A stretch of DNA of 12,900 nucleotides from Rhizobium sp. Q54 (lineage in GTDB: Bacteria; Pseudomonadota; Alphaproteobacteria; SMXS01): assembly GCA_945872035.1 (NCBI GenBank), contig CAMBYA010000032.1, positions 1-12,900 of the forward strand, given 5' to 3'. Below the pieces are notes generated by a model that saw only the letters and a list, made by a program, of their open reading frames with translations, was not told where the DNA came from and ran no database searches. Positions 1 to 6,827 of the stretch are shown piece by piece. The position numbers were made by a program, and so were the translations under genes. Position 1 is the first letter of the stretch. Each line of letters begins with the position of its first letter.

Positions 1-606
1 CTGATCAATCCCTACGGCCTGACCTTCGAGGAGATCACCGCGTCGAGCCTGGTGAAGATCGATCTGTCGGGCAAGCCGCAGCACTCGACGCCGCACTATG
101 TCAACGCCGCGGGCTTCACCATCCACAGCGCCATGCACATGCACAGCGAGACCGCCAACTGCGTCATCCATACCCATTCGGATGACGGCGTGGCGGTGGC
201 GGCGCAGAAGCACGGCCTCCTGCCGATCTCCCAGACCGCCATGACGCTGTGGGGCGACATCGCCTATCACGACTACGAGGGCGTGGCGCTGGACCTGGAC
301 GAGCGCGAGCGGCTGCTGGCCGACATGGGCGACAAGCACTGCATGGTGCTGCGCAACCACGGCCTGCTGACCGTCGGCAAGAACTGCGCCGACGCCTTCA
401 TGCGGCTGTATTATCTCGAGCGGGCCTGTACCTATCAGGTGAAGGCGCTGTCCGCCGGCATCGAGAACCTCAACCTGCCGAACCAGGGCATGCCCGAGCA
501 CACCGCCGGGCTGGTCCAGTGGGCCTTCGACGGCGGCACGGGCAAGCTGAGCTGGCCGGCCCTGCTGCGCAAGCTGGACCGCGAGAACCCCGGCTACGAC
601 GCGTAA
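1..606 (+). CDS. Class II aldolase/adducin family protein (3' part, 5' end off the window)
   Basis: The reading frame is open from base 1 and stops at TAA 604-606, leaving 201 visible residues. The family is usually about 230-260 residues, so roughly the first 50 are missing. It is a zinc-dependent fold that cleaves or epimerises phosphosugars (fuculose-phosphate aldolase, ribulose-phosphate epimerase) in the cytoplasm; many members, this one included, have no assigned substrate. The visible N-terminus LINPYGLTFEEITASSLVKI is the typical substrate-loop region. The metal-binding histidines are present: HTHS at visible residues 57-60 and NHG near 119-121. The long C-terminal helix region with an aromatic-rich RLYYLERACTYQV stretch is also typical. 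The internal GTG at 52 is not the start, because conserved family sequence continues upstream of it. A terminator follows 22 bases after the stop. The family call is firm; the substrate is unknown. Confidence 0.9.
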   Translation: MINPYGLTFEEITASSLVKIDLSGKPQHSTPHYVNAAGFTIHSAMHMHSETANCVIHTHSDDGVAVAAQKHGLLPISQTAMTLWGDIAYHDYEGVALDLDERERLLADMGDKHCMVLRNHGLLTVGKNCADAFMRLYYLERACTYQVKALSAGIENLNLPNQGMPEHTAGLVQWAFDGGTGKLSWPALLRKLDRENPGYDA

Positions 607-627
607 GCATCGATCCATCCGAACTGT

Positions 628-655
628 AAAGGGCGCGGCTTCCGCGCCCTTTCTG
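628..655 (+). terminator. Rho-independent terminator after the class II aldolase gene
   Basis: An 11-bp perfect stem, AAAGGGCGCGG (628-638) with CCGCGCCCTTT (642-652), closes a 3-nt loop. The T-containing run TTTCTGTT follows. It lies 22 bases after the aldolase stop. Confidence 0.85.
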
Positions 656-712
656 TTGACAGGGCACGACAGATTTAGCGGGTCTGCCTGGGCTGTAAAG
701 GTTGAGGCATGG

Positions 713-740
713 AAAAAGGGGAGCCGCGAGGCTCCCCTTT
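713..740 (-). terminator. Rho-independent terminator of the TonB-dependent receptor gene
   Basis: The 11-bp stem arms are AAAGGGGAGCC (715-725) and GGCTCCCCTTT (730-740) around a GCGA tetraloop. Read on the minus strand it ends in a run of five T, 20 bases beyond the receptor stop. It could also work weakly on the plus strand. The 12 bases 714-725 recur exactly at 3421-3432, beyond the other end of the receptor gene. Confidence 0.85.
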
Positions 741-760
741 CGTTTGGTGTCAGGCGTCGA

Positions 761-3175
761 TCAGAAGCGGTAGGTGCCCTGGACGACGATTTCGCGGCCG
801 CGCTCGACCACGCCGGCGAGATCGCCGCGGTTGCCGCCGGGCTTGTCGCCCGAGGTCAGCACCTTGATCTCGTTGGTGAGGTTCTTGCCGATCACCGCGA
901 ACTCCCAGGTGTCGTCGGGGTCGTGGAACCGGATCGCGGCGTTGAACTTGGCGTAGCCGGGCTGGCGGCTGCCAGGCGCCTGGTTGTCCTGCGAGTAGTA
1001 CCAGCTGATGTACTTTACATCCGCCGACAGGCCGATGCTGATCGCGTCGCTGATCGGCGTGTCATAGGACACCCCGAAGAAGCCCGAGAACCGCGGCGCG
1101 TTAGCCAGCGGCTCGCCGCTGAGGTCCTGGGTCAGCGTGGCCGCGGGCGGATTGCGCGCCAGGCAGCCTTCCGGCGCGGTCTGGCCGGTGAAGCAGGGCG
1201 ACGTGGAGAAATCCTTGAAGTTCGCCACGTTGTAGGTCGCCGCGGTGCGGATGTTCCAGTGATCGTCCGGCACCCACTGGAATTCGGCCTCGAGGCCCTT
1301 GGTCACCGCCGACGCCGCGTTGCGGATGACGAACGAGGTGGTCACGATATCCAGCGACGAGCGCTGCAGGCCATTGAACTGGTAGTAGTAGGCATTCAGG
1401 TCGAGGCGGATGGCGCCGTCGGCGAGCACCGCCTTGTAGCCGATTTCGCCGCCCTTGGCGGTTTCCGGGCCGAACGACAGGCCGTTATACGTCTCGTTCC
1501 TGAAGATCAGGCCGGCATGCGAGATGCCGCCCGACTTGAAGCCGGTCTTGTAGGCGGCATAGATCGTGTGATCCGGCGCCGGGTGCCAGGTCAGCGTTGC
1601 TTCCGGCGACCAGTTGGAGGTGTCGGTGGTGCCTTCGATCGGCACGCCTACCGGCCGCATCAGCCGCTGGGTGGTCGGCGCCGGGTTGAGGTAGATGTTC
1701 TCGCGGAAGGCGTACATGTGCTCGTTGGTGTAACGCACGCCGCCAGTCAGCTGCAGATCCTCGGTGATGTCCCAGAGGATCTGGCCGAAACCGGACATGG
1801 TCTCGCGCTTGTTGGTGTCGCGGTGCCAGTAGCCGACGAAGAACGGCACCGTCGGATCCGGCACCAGCGCGAAGTCGAGGCCGCCGCGGCCGACATTGTA
1901 GGGATGCCGGGTGGTGTTCTCGTAATAGCCGCCGATGACGAAGTTGACCGGTCCGTCATAGGTGCTGCTGACGCGCAGTTCCTCGCTGAACTGGGACTGG
2001 CTCTCGCCGTTCAGGCCCGGGAAATGGGTGAACGTGTCGTAGCCGTAGTTACCGAGGCCCTTGGTGTCGAGGTAGTAGAAACCGCTGACCGAGTTGATGT
2101 TCACGTTGCCGAAGTCGTAGGTCATGTCTAGCGAGACCAGGGAGCTCTTGATCTTGGTGAAGTAGTCACCCTTATCGCCCTTGGGCTGCAACGGATAGGT
2201 GAACCGGACGGCGTCGGGCATCAGGCCGGAAACGCGCTTGTGGTCGGGAATGCAATCCTCATAGGGATCGCGGAAGCCGCGGGTGGTGGAACCGTCTGCG
2301 CCGCAGGCGACGACCTGCGACACGCCGGTCTGTTCGTTGTCCTTGTACTGCGAGCCCAGGATGCGCAGGGTGGCGGTGAACCGGTCCGACGGGTCGAACT
2401 GCATGGTGATGCGGCCGACGAGGTTCTGGTCGGACGGCGTCACCGCGTTGCGCTCGCCGGCGCCGGGCAGCGGCAGGTTGGGCTCGAACGGGTTGGCGGC
2501 CGGGCCCGAGACGTTCTTCAGATAACCCTTCATGTCCGAGAAGCGCAGCGCGACGCGGATGCCGAACTTGTCGTTGACCGGGCCGCCGTAGGCGCCCTCG
2601 ATCATCTTTTCCTTGGCGTTGAACTCGTAGCCGGCCTGGACATAGCCTTCCCAGTCGGAACCGGGCCCCTTGGAGCGCAGCGAGATCACGCCGGCCGGGC
2701 TGTTCTTGCCGAAGAACAGCGCCTGCGGACCTTTCAGCACTTCCACCTGAGACAGGTCGAAGAACGCCGCGCGCGAGATGTAGCCGCGCGAGATCTGGAT
2801 GCCGTCGACGTTGAAGCTTACCGCCGTCTCGATGCCGGCGTTGGTCGACGACGACGCGATGCCGCGCAGGATGACCGCGCCGCCATTGCCCGACGTGCCG
2901 GGCGTGATCTGCAGCTGCGGCACCGAGTCACTGATTTCGGTGATGCGGGTCGCGTTGTAGCGGTCGAGATCGGCCTCGGTCAGCGCGCTGACGGCGACAG
3001 GCACGTCGATCAGCGTCTCCTCCGTCTTGCGCGCCGTGGTGGTGACGGACTCGATGCCGCCGGTACGCTCGGCAGGCGCCGGATCCTGCGCCATGGCCGG
3101 CATCGCCAGTGCGAGGCCCGACGCGGCGAACAATGCAACCCGACCGACAGATTTCGGCCTTCCATTGAATTTCAT
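761..3175 (-). CDS. TonB-dependent outer-membrane receptor
   Basis: An 804-residue outer-membrane beta-barrel receptor, the usual length for the family, which imports ligands such as siderophores, haem, cobalamin or glycans using TonB energy. Residues 1-30 form a signal peptide ending AMA-Q. A TonB-box-like stretch (IESVTTTARK, 41-50) follows. The plug domain spans about 54-170, with DVPVAVSALT at 57-66 and the conserved VEVLKGPQALFFGKNSPAGV at 144-163. The rest is barrel, ending in Y-R-F, the aromatic C-terminal residue expected for BAM-assembled barrels. I chose ATG 3175 because a signal peptide follows directly and a purine-rich GGGAA lies just upstream; an in-frame ATG at 3316 would bury the signal peptide under 47 extra residues. 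It is transcribed alone between two terminators. The ligand cannot be read from the sequence; the plug resembles the large alphaproteobacterial iron-complex/unknown-substrate group. Confidence 0.93.
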   Translation of the reverse strand: MKFNGRPKSVGRVALFAASGLALAMPAMAQDPAPAERTGGIESVTTTARKTEETLIDVPVAVSALTEADLDRYNATRITEISDSVPQLQITPGTSGNGGAVILRGIASSSTNAGIETAVSFNVDGIQISRGYISRAAFFDLSQVEVLKGPQALFFGKNSPAGVISLRSKGPGSDWEGYVQAGYEFNAKEKMIEGAYGGPVNDKFGIRVALRFSDMKGYLKNVSGPAANPFEPNLPLPGAGERNAVTPSDQNLVGRITMQFDPSDRFTATLRILGSQYKDNEQTGVSQVVACGADGSTTRGFRDPYEDCIPDHKRVSGLMPDAVRFTYPLQPKGDKGDYFTKIKSSLVSLDMTYDFGNVNINSVSGFYYLDTKGLGNYGYDTFTHFPGLNGESQSQFSEELRVSSTYDGPVNFVIGGYYENTTRHPYNVGRGGLDFALVPDPTVPFFVGYWHRDTNKRETMSGFGQILWDITEDLQLTGGVRYTNEHMYAFRENIYLNPAPTTQRLMRPVGVPIEGTTDTSNWSPEATLTWHPAPDHTIYAAYKTGFKSGGISHAGLIFRNETYNGLSFGPETAKGGEIGYKAVLADGAIRLDLNAYYYQFNGLQRSSLDIVTTSFVIRNAASAVTKGLEAEFQWVPDDHWNIRTAATYNVANFKDFSTSPCFTGQTAPEGCLARNPPAATLTQDLSGEPLANAPRFSGFFGVSYDTPISDAISIGLSADVKYISWYYSQDNQAPGSRQPGYAKFNAAIRFHDPDDTWEFAVIGKNLTNEIKVLTSGDKPGGNRGDLAGVVERGREIVVQGTYRF

Positions 3176-3289
3176 AGGGTTCCCTTTTTTGTTTGTCTGT
3201 TTCTTCAGCACCCGCAATCCCGGCCGACGGTTCATCGGTGCCCCCAAGGATCGAGGTATGAGCCGACGACACCAAGCATGCGGTCCCGG

Positions 3290-3365
3290 GAAAACACAAA
3301 ACAATTTACCATCCATACGGTTTTTATAATAAAATCAGCACGCGTTGTGGTGTTTTTGCCACACC
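3290..3365 (-). promoter_or_regulatory. Probable promoter region of the TonB-dependent receptor
   Basis: The 293 bases between the receptor start and the first lipoprotein gene hold a strikingly AT-rich patch (3297-3358) inside GC-rich DNA. It includes TTTTATTATAAAAAC on the minus strand (TATAAT at 3325-3330 on the plus strand) and a short imperfect hairpin, TGTGG...CCACA, near 3346-3363. This is the most likely promoter or UP-element area. I could not assign a confident -35, and I saw no clear Fur or RirA operator. Confidence 0.4.
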
Positions 3366-3414
3366 CTGGCGGGTCCGATAAAACGCCCCGGCCACCTACC
3401 CGAACAGGGTGCTG

Positions 3415-3445
3415 GAAAAGAAAAGGGGAGCCCGGAGGCTCCCCT
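3415..3445 (-). terminator. Rho-independent terminator of the first entericidin-like gene
   Basis: AGGGGAGCC (3424-3432) pairs with GGCTCCCCT (3437-3445) around a 4-nt loop. On the minus strand it is followed by TTTCTTTTCC. It sits 23 bases beyond the stop of the 53-residue lipoprotein gene. Confidence 0.8.
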
Positions 3446-3468
3446 GAACGTGTTGATGCGCCGGCTTC

Positions 3469-3630
3469 CTACTTGGGATCGACCGGCTTGTCCTGGGCCT
3501 TGTCCATCTCGCGCTCGCCGGCCTTGCCGACGCTCTCGACGTCCTTGCCCGCCCCCTGCACCGTGTTGCAGGCACCCAGCGCCGCGATGACGGCCACAAT
3601 CATCAGCTTCTTGATGGTATCCGACTTCAT
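3469..3630 (-). CDS. Entericidin A/B-like small lipoprotein, copy 1
   Basis: A 53-residue lipoprotein. MKSDTIKKLMIVAVIAALGA is a signal peptide with a lipobox ending L-G-A-C (Cys21). It is followed by CNTVQGAGKDVESVGKAGER, matching the entericidin pattern CNT-x2-G-x-G-x-D. Entericidins of Escherichia coli are outer-membrane-associated lipopeptides of a tandem antidote/toxin pair; in other proteobacteria the role is mostly untested. The charged tail ends DKPVDPK. The start is ATG 3630, seven bases after a consensus AGGAGG (3638-3643). It has its own terminator and lies about 190 bases downstream of its paralogue on the same strand; the intervening hairpin suggests separate transcripts. The region 3644-3760 should hold its promoter, but I see no clear boxes. 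Family call secure; toxin or antidote role unassigned. Confidence 0.9.
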   Translation of the reverse strand: MKSDTIKKLMIVAVIAALGACNTVQGAGKDVESVGKAGEREMDKAQDKPVDPK

Positions 3631-3760
3631 GATTCAACCTCCTAGGATGTAACGGTAGTTCAGCCGCCACGTCCCTCGAGGGAGGCAGCACCAAGCCATA
3701 ACGCCGCGATGGGCGGAAAAGTTCGAGGCAGGTGAAAATATCGCGGTACCCCGGCACCAA

Positions 3761-3796
3761 AGGAAAAGCCGCGCCCGCCCATCGGCGCGCGCGGCT
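3761..3796 (-). terminator. Probable Rho-independent terminator of the second entericidin-like gene
   Basis: AGCCGCGC (3767-3774) pairs with GCGCGGCT (3789-3796) across a 14-nt GC-rich loop. On the minus strand it is followed by TTTCCTTT. It lies 22 bases past the stop of the upstream lipoprotein gene and separates it from copy 1. Confidence 0.65.
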
Positions 3797-3818
3797 CGAT
3801 CCCCGTGTAAGGCGTGGC

Positions 3819-3968
3819 TTAGAGGCCTTCCTTGGCCCTGTCCAGGGTACGTTCGCCCGCCTTGCCGATGCTTTCGACGTCCTTGCCGGCGCCCTGCACG
3901 GTGTTGCATGCGGCAACCAGGGTCGCCAGAGCGACGATGGCGAATTTCCTGATGGTCCGTGTCTTCAT
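3819..3968 (-). CDS. Entericidin A/B-like small lipoprotein, copy 2
   Basis: A 49-residue lipoprotein with the signal peptide MKTRTIRKFAIVALATLVAA and lipobox V-A-A-C (Cys21). Residues 21-40 (CNTVQGAGKDVESIGKAGER) differ from copy 1 at one position only, Ile34 for Val, whereas signal peptides and tails have diverged. This shows duplication followed by constraint on the mature core. The start is ATG 3968, seven bases after GGAGGG (3976-3981). The tail RTLDRAKEGL is shorter than in copy 1 and lacks its acidic end. It is divergent from the nitroreductase gene and shares with it the repeated element of 4006-4084. The role is probably envelope or stationary-phase related by family analogy, which is inference. 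Confidence 0.9.
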   Translation of the reverse strand: MKTRTIRKFAIVALATLVAACNTVQGAGKDVESIGKAGERTLDRAKEGL

Positions 3969-4005
3969 TGTCGTGCCCTCCGTGTTGTTGCTTCTTGAGA
4001 CAAAC

Positions 4006-4032
4006 CCCTAAAGTTTGGGGCACTCGAAACCG
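4006..4032 (-). promoter_or_regulatory. Repeated bipartite element facing the entericidin-like gene
   Basis: On the minus strand this reads CGGTT (4032-4028), 11 nt, then AAACTTTAGGG (4016-4006). It ends 37 bases before the ATG at 3968. The same two blocks with the same 11-nt spacing occur in opposite orientation at 4058-4084. It is either the promoter core or a regulator site; which cannot be decided from sequence. Confidence 0.55.
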
Positions 4033-4057
4033 ACGATCGACGCCGGTATTGCGGCAC

Positions 4058-4084
4058 CGGTTCTCCTTCGCGAAAACTTTAGGG
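4058..4084 (+). promoter_or_regulatory. Repeated bipartite element facing the nitroreductase gene
   Basis: This reads CGGTT (4058-4062), 11 nt, then AAACTTTAGGG (4074-4084), and ends 36 bases before the TTG start at 4121. It is the mirror copy of 4006-4032. The near-identical distance to each start codon suggests that one factor or one sigma class drives both genes. Confidence 0.55.
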
Positions 4085-4120
4085 TACAGTGAGTCCGCAA
4101 ACGAGGAAGTGGAGGCGGAA

Positions 4121-4753
4121 TTGGACGTTTTTGAGGCGATGGAAACATGCCGTGCGGTGAGGTTCTTCAAGAAGGACCCGGTGCCGGACGAACTGGTCGA
4201 CAAGATCCTGTACGCCGCGACACGCGCGCCCAGCCCGGGCAACTCGCAGGGCTGGGACTTCATCGTGGTCACCGACCGGGCGATCAAGGAGAAGCTGTCG
4301 GAAAAGATCACCGAGGTGATCGACGCCACGGTGGAAAGCATCCAGAAGAGCATGGGCGGCCTCGACGCCCTCGACGACGTCAACCGCCGCATGTTGCAGG
4401 GGACGCAGAACATGGCGCGCACCATGGGCGACATCCCGGTGATCATCCTGGTTTGCGGCAAGAAGGTCTATCCGCCCCAGGCGCCCACCGAGCAGTTCGT
4501 CTGGTCGGCGCTGTATCCGGCGGCGCAGAACATCACCGTGGCCGCGCGTGCACTGGGGCTGGGCACCTGCTTCACCACCTACCAGAACACCTGCGAGAAG
4601 GAGCTGCGCGAGCTGCTCGACATCCCGTCGGACGTGTACATCGCGGCATTCATTCCCGTTGGCTGGCCGGCGATCAATTTCGGCCCGCTGGCGCGACGGC
4701 CGGTGAGCGACTTCGTCCACCGGAACGGCTGGCAGGGAGATTTGCGAGGGTAG
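4121..4753 (+). CDS. Nitroreductase family protein (FMN-dependent oxidoreductase)
   Basis: With the TTG start at 4121 the protein has 210 residues, normal for this cytoplasmic FMN-binding family, which reduces nitro compounds, quinones or enones with NAD(P)H, or catalyses other flavin reactions. Near the N-terminus are RAVRFFKKDPVP (11-22), the phosphate-contacting Arg region, and YAATRAPSPGNSQGW (31-45). The C-terminus has the typical IPVGWP...GPLARRPV segment. I chose TTG 4121 because GGAGG (4111-4115) lies 5 bases upstream and the family motif begins at once. The frame is open further left, but that would read through the divergent promoter. The ATG at 4139 lacks a good Shine-Dalgarno. It is transcribed away from the entericidin-like gene and ends 2 bases from the convergent hydrolase stop. 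Substrate unknown. A reductase role in F420 assembly, like the C-terminal domain of mycobacterial FbiB, is possible but unproven. Confidence 0.88.
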   Translation: MDVFEAMETCRAVRFFKKDPVPDELVDKILYAATRAPSPGNSQGWDFIVVTDRAIKEKLSEKITEVIDATVESIQKSMGGLDALDDVNRRMLQGTQNMARTMGDIPVIILVCGKKVYPPQAPTEQFVWSALYPAAQNITVAARALGLGTCFTTYQNTCEKELRELLDIPSDVYIAAFIPVGWPAINFGPLARRPVSDFVHRNGWQGDLRG

Positions 4754-4755
4754 AA

Positions 4756-5733
4756 CTACCCGAACTTCCGCTTCAGCCACGGAATCATGATGTCGCACAG
4801 CTCGTCGGGGCGCTCGTGGCCGGTCCAGTGGCCGCAATCCTCGAGCACGGCGACCTCAAGGTCCGCCACATAGGGCTTCATGGGCTCGGAGCAGCCGGGC
4901 GGTCCGGAAGGATCGTCCGTCGCCTCGATCATCATGCAGGGGACATGGATGTTCGGGTCCAGGTCCTTCACCGCGCGCCAGTTGGCCGAGATGTTGCGGT
5001 ACCAGTTCAGGCCTGGCGTGATGCCGGTGCGGCGGAAAGCGGCCAGGAAATAGTCCAGTTCGTCCTGGGTCAGCACGAACTCGCCGCGCGGCTTTTCGGC
5101 GAACACCAGGTTTTCCATGGTCAGGATGCGCTTTTCCTTGGGCAGCGCCTGGAAGTCCGACATCCTGAACAACGCCTTGCGGTAGAGGCCGGTGAACAGC
5201 TTGTCGAGATGGGCGTTGAACTTCGCATCCGACGAATCCGGGTTGTCCGGCCCCTTGTTGTGGAAGTTCACCACATACTGGTCGTCGCCCCATTCCTCGC
5301 GCAGCGCCACCAGCGGGTCGCGCGGAATGAGCGGCGCCGGCCGGTAGGGCGTGTTGACGCCGACGACGCCGGCCACATGGTCCCGCTGCAGCAGCGCCGA
5401 CGACCAGACGACCGGCCCGCCCCAGTCGTGGCCCACATAGACCGCCTTGTTCAGACCCAGCGCGTCGAGCAGGCCCGCCATGTCGGCGGCCAGCTCGCTG
5501 ACCGCGTAATCCTCGGTGCGCGGCGGACAGTCGCTGCGGCCATAGCCTCGCTGGTCGGCTGCGATGGCGCGGAAGCCGGCCTCGGCAAGCCTCGGCATCA
5601 CCCGGTGCCAGGAGAACGCCAGCTCGGGAAAGCCGTGACACAGCAGCACCGGCACGCCCTCGCCCATCTCGTAATAGGCGATGCGGATGCCGTTGGTCTC
5701 GGCGAATTTCGGTTCCGGAAAATTGACGGCCAT
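4756..5733 (-). CDS. Alpha/beta hydrolase, epoxide hydrolase-like
   Basis: A 325-residue cytoplasmic alpha/beta-hydrolase. Visible are the oxyanion-hole HGFPE (33-37), DQRGYGRSD (60-68), the nucleophile elbow VGHDWGG with Asp103, a likely acid in EATDDP (Asp273 or 274), and catalytic His302 in CGHWTGHERPDEL. An Asp nucleophile followed by WGG points to soluble epoxide hydrolases or haloacetate/haloalkane dehalogenases rather than Ser esterases; the HGFPE motif favours epoxide hydrolase. The start is ATG 5731-5733 with GGGGAG (5738-5743) upstream. It lies 71 bases after the iron-transporter ATPase stop, with a possible terminator between, so it may be its own unit. Its stop codon is 2 bases from the convergent nitroreductase stop. 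The natural substrate is unknown. Confidence 0.9.
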   Translation of the reverse strand: MAVNFPEPKFAETNGIRIAYYEMGEGVPVLLCHGFPELAFSWHRVMPRLAEAGFRAIAADQRGYGRSDCPPRTEDYAVSELAADMAGLLDALGLNKAVYVGHDWGGPVVWSSALLQRDHVAGVVGVNTPYRPAPLIPRDPLVALREEWGDDQYVVNFHNKGPDNPDSSDAKFNAHLDKLFTGLYRKALFRMSDFQALPKEKRILTMENLVFAEKPRGEFVLTQDELDYFLAAFRRTGITPGLNWYRNISANWRAVKDLDPNIHVPCMMIEATDDPSGPPGCSEPMKPYVADLEVAVLEDCGHWTGHERPDELCDIMIPWLKRKFG

Positions 5734-5778
5734 CGGACTCCCCTTTCCCTGGCATGAGCCGAGAGCATGGGCGAGCCG

Positions 5779-5808
5779 GAAAACTGAATCAATCGCTCAG
5801 TGATTCAG
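5779..5808 (-). terminator. Possible terminator at the end of the iron-transport operon
   Basis: CTGAATCA (5784-5791) pairs with TGATTCAG (5801-5808) across a 9-nt loop. On the minus strand it is followed by TTTTCC. The upstream arm contains the ATPase stop codon. The stem is only 8 bp and AT-rich, so termination may be partial; a protein-binding palindrome is the alternative. Confidence 0.45.
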
Positions 5809-6827
5809 GCCGGGAACAGGTGCAGGTCGGCGGGATCGACTGCGACCGAGACGGTTTCGCCATCCCCATAGAGCCTGTCCGCGGGCACCTCGGCCGTCAG
5901 CAACAGGCCGTCCAGATCCAGATGCAGGCGAACCGCCCGCCCCAGGAACACGCTCGCGCGCACGCGGGCGGTCAGTCCTCCGGCCGGAGACACGGCAATA
6001 CGTTCGGGCCGGACCATGGCGCAGAGCGGCCCGTCGCCCGCAGGCGCGGGGTAACGCCCCAGCGGCGTGACGGCATCGCTTCCGTCGCGATGAGCCGGCA
6101 GGGTGTTGGCCTCGCCGAGGAAGCGCATGACGAAGGGATTCTCGGGACGCCGGTAGAGCGCCTCGGGCGCGCCCTGTTGCTCGATGCGGCCCTGGTTCAT
6201 CAGGACAATGCTGTCTCCGAGGATCATGGCCTCGACCGGATCGTGGGTGACGACCACGGCGGTGACGCCGGTCTGGCCCAGCAGATTGCGCAGATCCTCG
6301 TAGACACCGCGCCGCAGTACCGTGTCGAGGCCGGAGAACGGCTCGTCGAGCAGCAGCACGGCGGGGTCCGGCGCCATCGCGCGGGCGAGCGCGACCCGCT
6401 GCTGCTGACCACCCGAAAGTAGGTGCGGATGCACGTCCGCCTTGTCGCCGATCCCGAGCCGCTCCAGCAACGCCCGGGCGCGGGCTTGACGGTCGGCCCG
6501 GTGACCGGAGCGGATACCGAACGCCACGTTGCCCAGCACGTCGAGATGGGGGAACAGGGCGAAATCCTGGAACACGAAGCCGATGCCTCGTTGCTCGGGC
6601 GGCAGGTGAACACCATCGCCGTCGACCTCGCGCCCGCCCAGGAGGACGCGTCCGGACCACGGCCGCTCGAGTCCCGCGGCGATCCGCAGCAGGGTGGTCT
6701 TGCCGCAGCCGGATGGCCCGAGCAGGCAGGTGACTCGGCCCGCGGGAACGTGCAGCGAGAGGCCGTCGAGCACGATCTGCCGGTCATAGCCATGCCGGAC
6801 GTCGATGAAGTCGAGGGCGGCGCTCAT
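5805..6827 (-). CDS. fbpC: Fe(3+) ABC transporter ATP-binding protein
   Basis: A 340-residue ATPase of the inner-membrane importer, energising Fe3+ uptake. In order: Walker A GPSGCGKT (37-44), Q-loop VFQDFALFPH (85-94), signature LSGGQQQR (137-144), Walker B VLLLDEPFSGLD (157-168) and H-loop THD (His195). From about residue 240 a TOBE-like C-terminal domain is present, containing MVRPERIAV, as in FbpC and other CUT-type or iron importers. The start ATG 6827-6825 overlaps the permease stop TGA by ATGA, so the two are translationally coupled. The frame stays open far upstream over the permease gene, but homology begins at this ATG. The substrate is inferred from the neighbouring binding protein; the ATPase alone would also fit spermidine, sulfate or thiamine systems. 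All ATP-site residues are intact. Confidence 0.9.
   Translation of the reverse strand: MSAALDFIDVRHGYDRQIVLDGLSLHVPAGRVTCLLGPSGCGKTTLLRIAAGLERPWSGRVLLGGREVDGDGVHLPPEQRGIGFVFQDFALFPHLDVLGNVAFGIRSGHRADRQARARALLERLGIGDKADVHPHLLSGGQQQRVALARAMAPDPAVLLLDEPFSGLDTVLRRGVYEDLRNLLGQTGVTAVVVTHDPVEAMILGDSIVLMNQGRIEQQGAPEALYRRPENPFVMRFLGEANTLPAHRDGSDAVTPLGRYPAPAGDGPLCAMVRPERIAVSPAGGLTARVRASVFLGRAVRLHLDLDGLLLTAEVPADRLYGDGETVSVAVDPADLHLFPA

Noticed and set aside
3176..3334. Possible riboswitch or Fur box upstream of the receptor
   Set aside because: The region is AT-rich but shows no conserved riboswitch core and no 19-bp Fur-type palindrome that I can recognise; kept only as a likely promoter area.
656..3652. 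Long plus-strand open frames (about 490 and 470 codons) opposite the TonB receptor
   Set aside because: They are GC-rich antisense shadows: repetitive Arg/Ala/Val/Gly composition, no family motif, and the opposite strand has a complete receptor with signal peptide, plug and C-terminal aromatic residue.
3959..4120. An upstream in-frame start extending the nitroreductase by 54 residues
   Set aside because: It would begin in the start region of the divergent lipoprotein gene and translate the shared promoter element; family homology and a GGAGG Shine-Dalgarno point to TTG 4121.
3634..4461. A 275-codon minus-strand open frame covering the entericidin region
   Set aside because: It crosses the divergent promoter and runs antisense to the nitroreductase; the short lipoprotein with lipobox, Shine-Dalgarno and terminator in another frame explains the region.
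4147..5757. A 536-codon plus-strand open frame across the nitroreductase and hydrolase genes
   Set aside because: It runs out of frame through one recognised gene and antisense through another, has low-complexity composition and no motif.
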